Source: Massilia aquatica (lineage in GTDB: Bacteria > Pseudomonadota > Gammaproteobacteria > Burkholderiales > Burkholderiaceae_D). Taken from it: a stretch of DNA of 64,000 nt. The notes under the pieces are model-generated. The model was not told where the DNA came from and searched no databases. It saw nothing but the letters and a program-made list of their open reading frames with translations. The translations under genes were made by a program, and so were the position numbers. Shown in pieces: positions 63,887-64,000 of this stretch; position 1 is the stretch's first letter; each line of letters opens with the position of its first letter. The stretch lies in assembly GCF_011682045.1 (NCBI RefSeq), contig NZ_VVIW01000016.1:103506-167505 (forward strand), given 5' to 3'.

Positions 63887-64000
63887 CTTTTTCGGACACT
63901 CTGGTTTGGTAAACTTCACCAACTGGAGAAATTTTATGACACGCTCAAAAACATACACCCCGGAGCTTCGGGAAGAGGCAGTGAAACTGGTCCTGACGCA
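63884..64000 (+). mobile_element. Left end of an IS3-family insertion sequence
   Basis: Starts about TGACTTTTTCGGACACTC, a plausible TG-led terminal repeat, and carries the orfA start at 63936. The element continues beyond the window, so the right end and target duplication cannot be checked. Confidence 0.75.
63936..64000 (+). CDS. IS3-family transposase OrfA (partial, N-terminus)
   Basis: Begins MTRSKTYTPELREEAVKLVL, the helix-turn-helix start of IS3-type OrfA proteins; GGAG lies 8 nt upstream. Cut by the window end after 21 full codons. Confidence 0.85.
   Translation, partial: MTRSKTYTPELREEAVKLVLT

Overview
The window is GC-rich chromosomal DNA from a betaproteobacterium, most likely an Oxalobacteraceae member of the Massilia/Telluria/Duganella type. 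This is inferred from overall protein character, very strong G/C third-position bias (which opens many long spurious antisense frames), a phasin (polyhydroxyalkanoate granule protein) gene, fkpB-ispH and rpmB-rpmG gene pairs, a livHMGF cassette, and dispersed GTCATTCCCGC...GCGGGAATGAC hairpins. No database search was possible; names rest on motifs and family knowledge.

Layout. 0.1-6 kb: 1-Cys peroxiredoxin, small serine hydrolase, diacylglycerol kinase, IclR regulator, a PBP7-type endopeptidase, nitroreductase plus EamA exporter. 6-11 kb: phasin with a candidate PhaR-controlled promoter, a repeat-filled spacer, then livHMGF preceded by a terminator and a possible Arg-rich leader ORF. 11-16 kb: fkpB-ispH, an SH3-type secreted protein, radC, rpmB-rpmG, a low-molecular-weight phosphatase. 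16-25 kb: desaturase, purN-rsmB-like-mscS operon, an orphan barstar, a glycine-zipper lipoprotein-like protein, a spermidine-synthase-like methyltransferase joined to an orphan GspE/PilB ATPase. 25.2-25.5 kb: two identical tRNA-Lys(TTT) genes.

26-45 kb: AGCS symporter, a degenerate metallo-beta-lactamase-fold protein with a divergent LysR regulator, a DUF1631 protein, YpfJ-type protease, YdcF-type protein, slipin/NfeD pair, HDOD protein, BON protein, a three-copy 80-bp tandem repeat running into the 3' end of one of two tandem paralogous secreted HExxHC putative metalloproteases, a chemoreceptor with a C-terminal WETF tether, and an M49-type peptidase coupled to an unknown gene. 45-54 kb: a same-strand cluster (XapX, YtcJ-type amidohydrolase with a Cys/His-rich tail, YcaC-type hydrolase, Tat-type alpha/beta hydrolase, YoaK, TMEM175-type channel) followed by a propeller-type hybrid-sensing histidine kinase and NarL-type regulator; several junctions are 4-bp stop/start overlaps. 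54-59.5 kb: two AraC-type proteins, a PPOX-type flavoprotein, a CPBP protease, a Cys-rich unknown, and an SDR/LysR divergent pair.

59.7-64 kb: an AT-richer accessory module: a type VI secretion VgrG with a C-terminal transthyretin-like extension, directly followed by a lipase-type effector gene that runs into the left end of an IS3-family element; the effector's stop codon appears to be the first three bases of the IS. The most interesting items are this disrupted effector, the tandem HExxHC proteins with their duplicated 3' end, and the putative attenuator in front of livHMGF.
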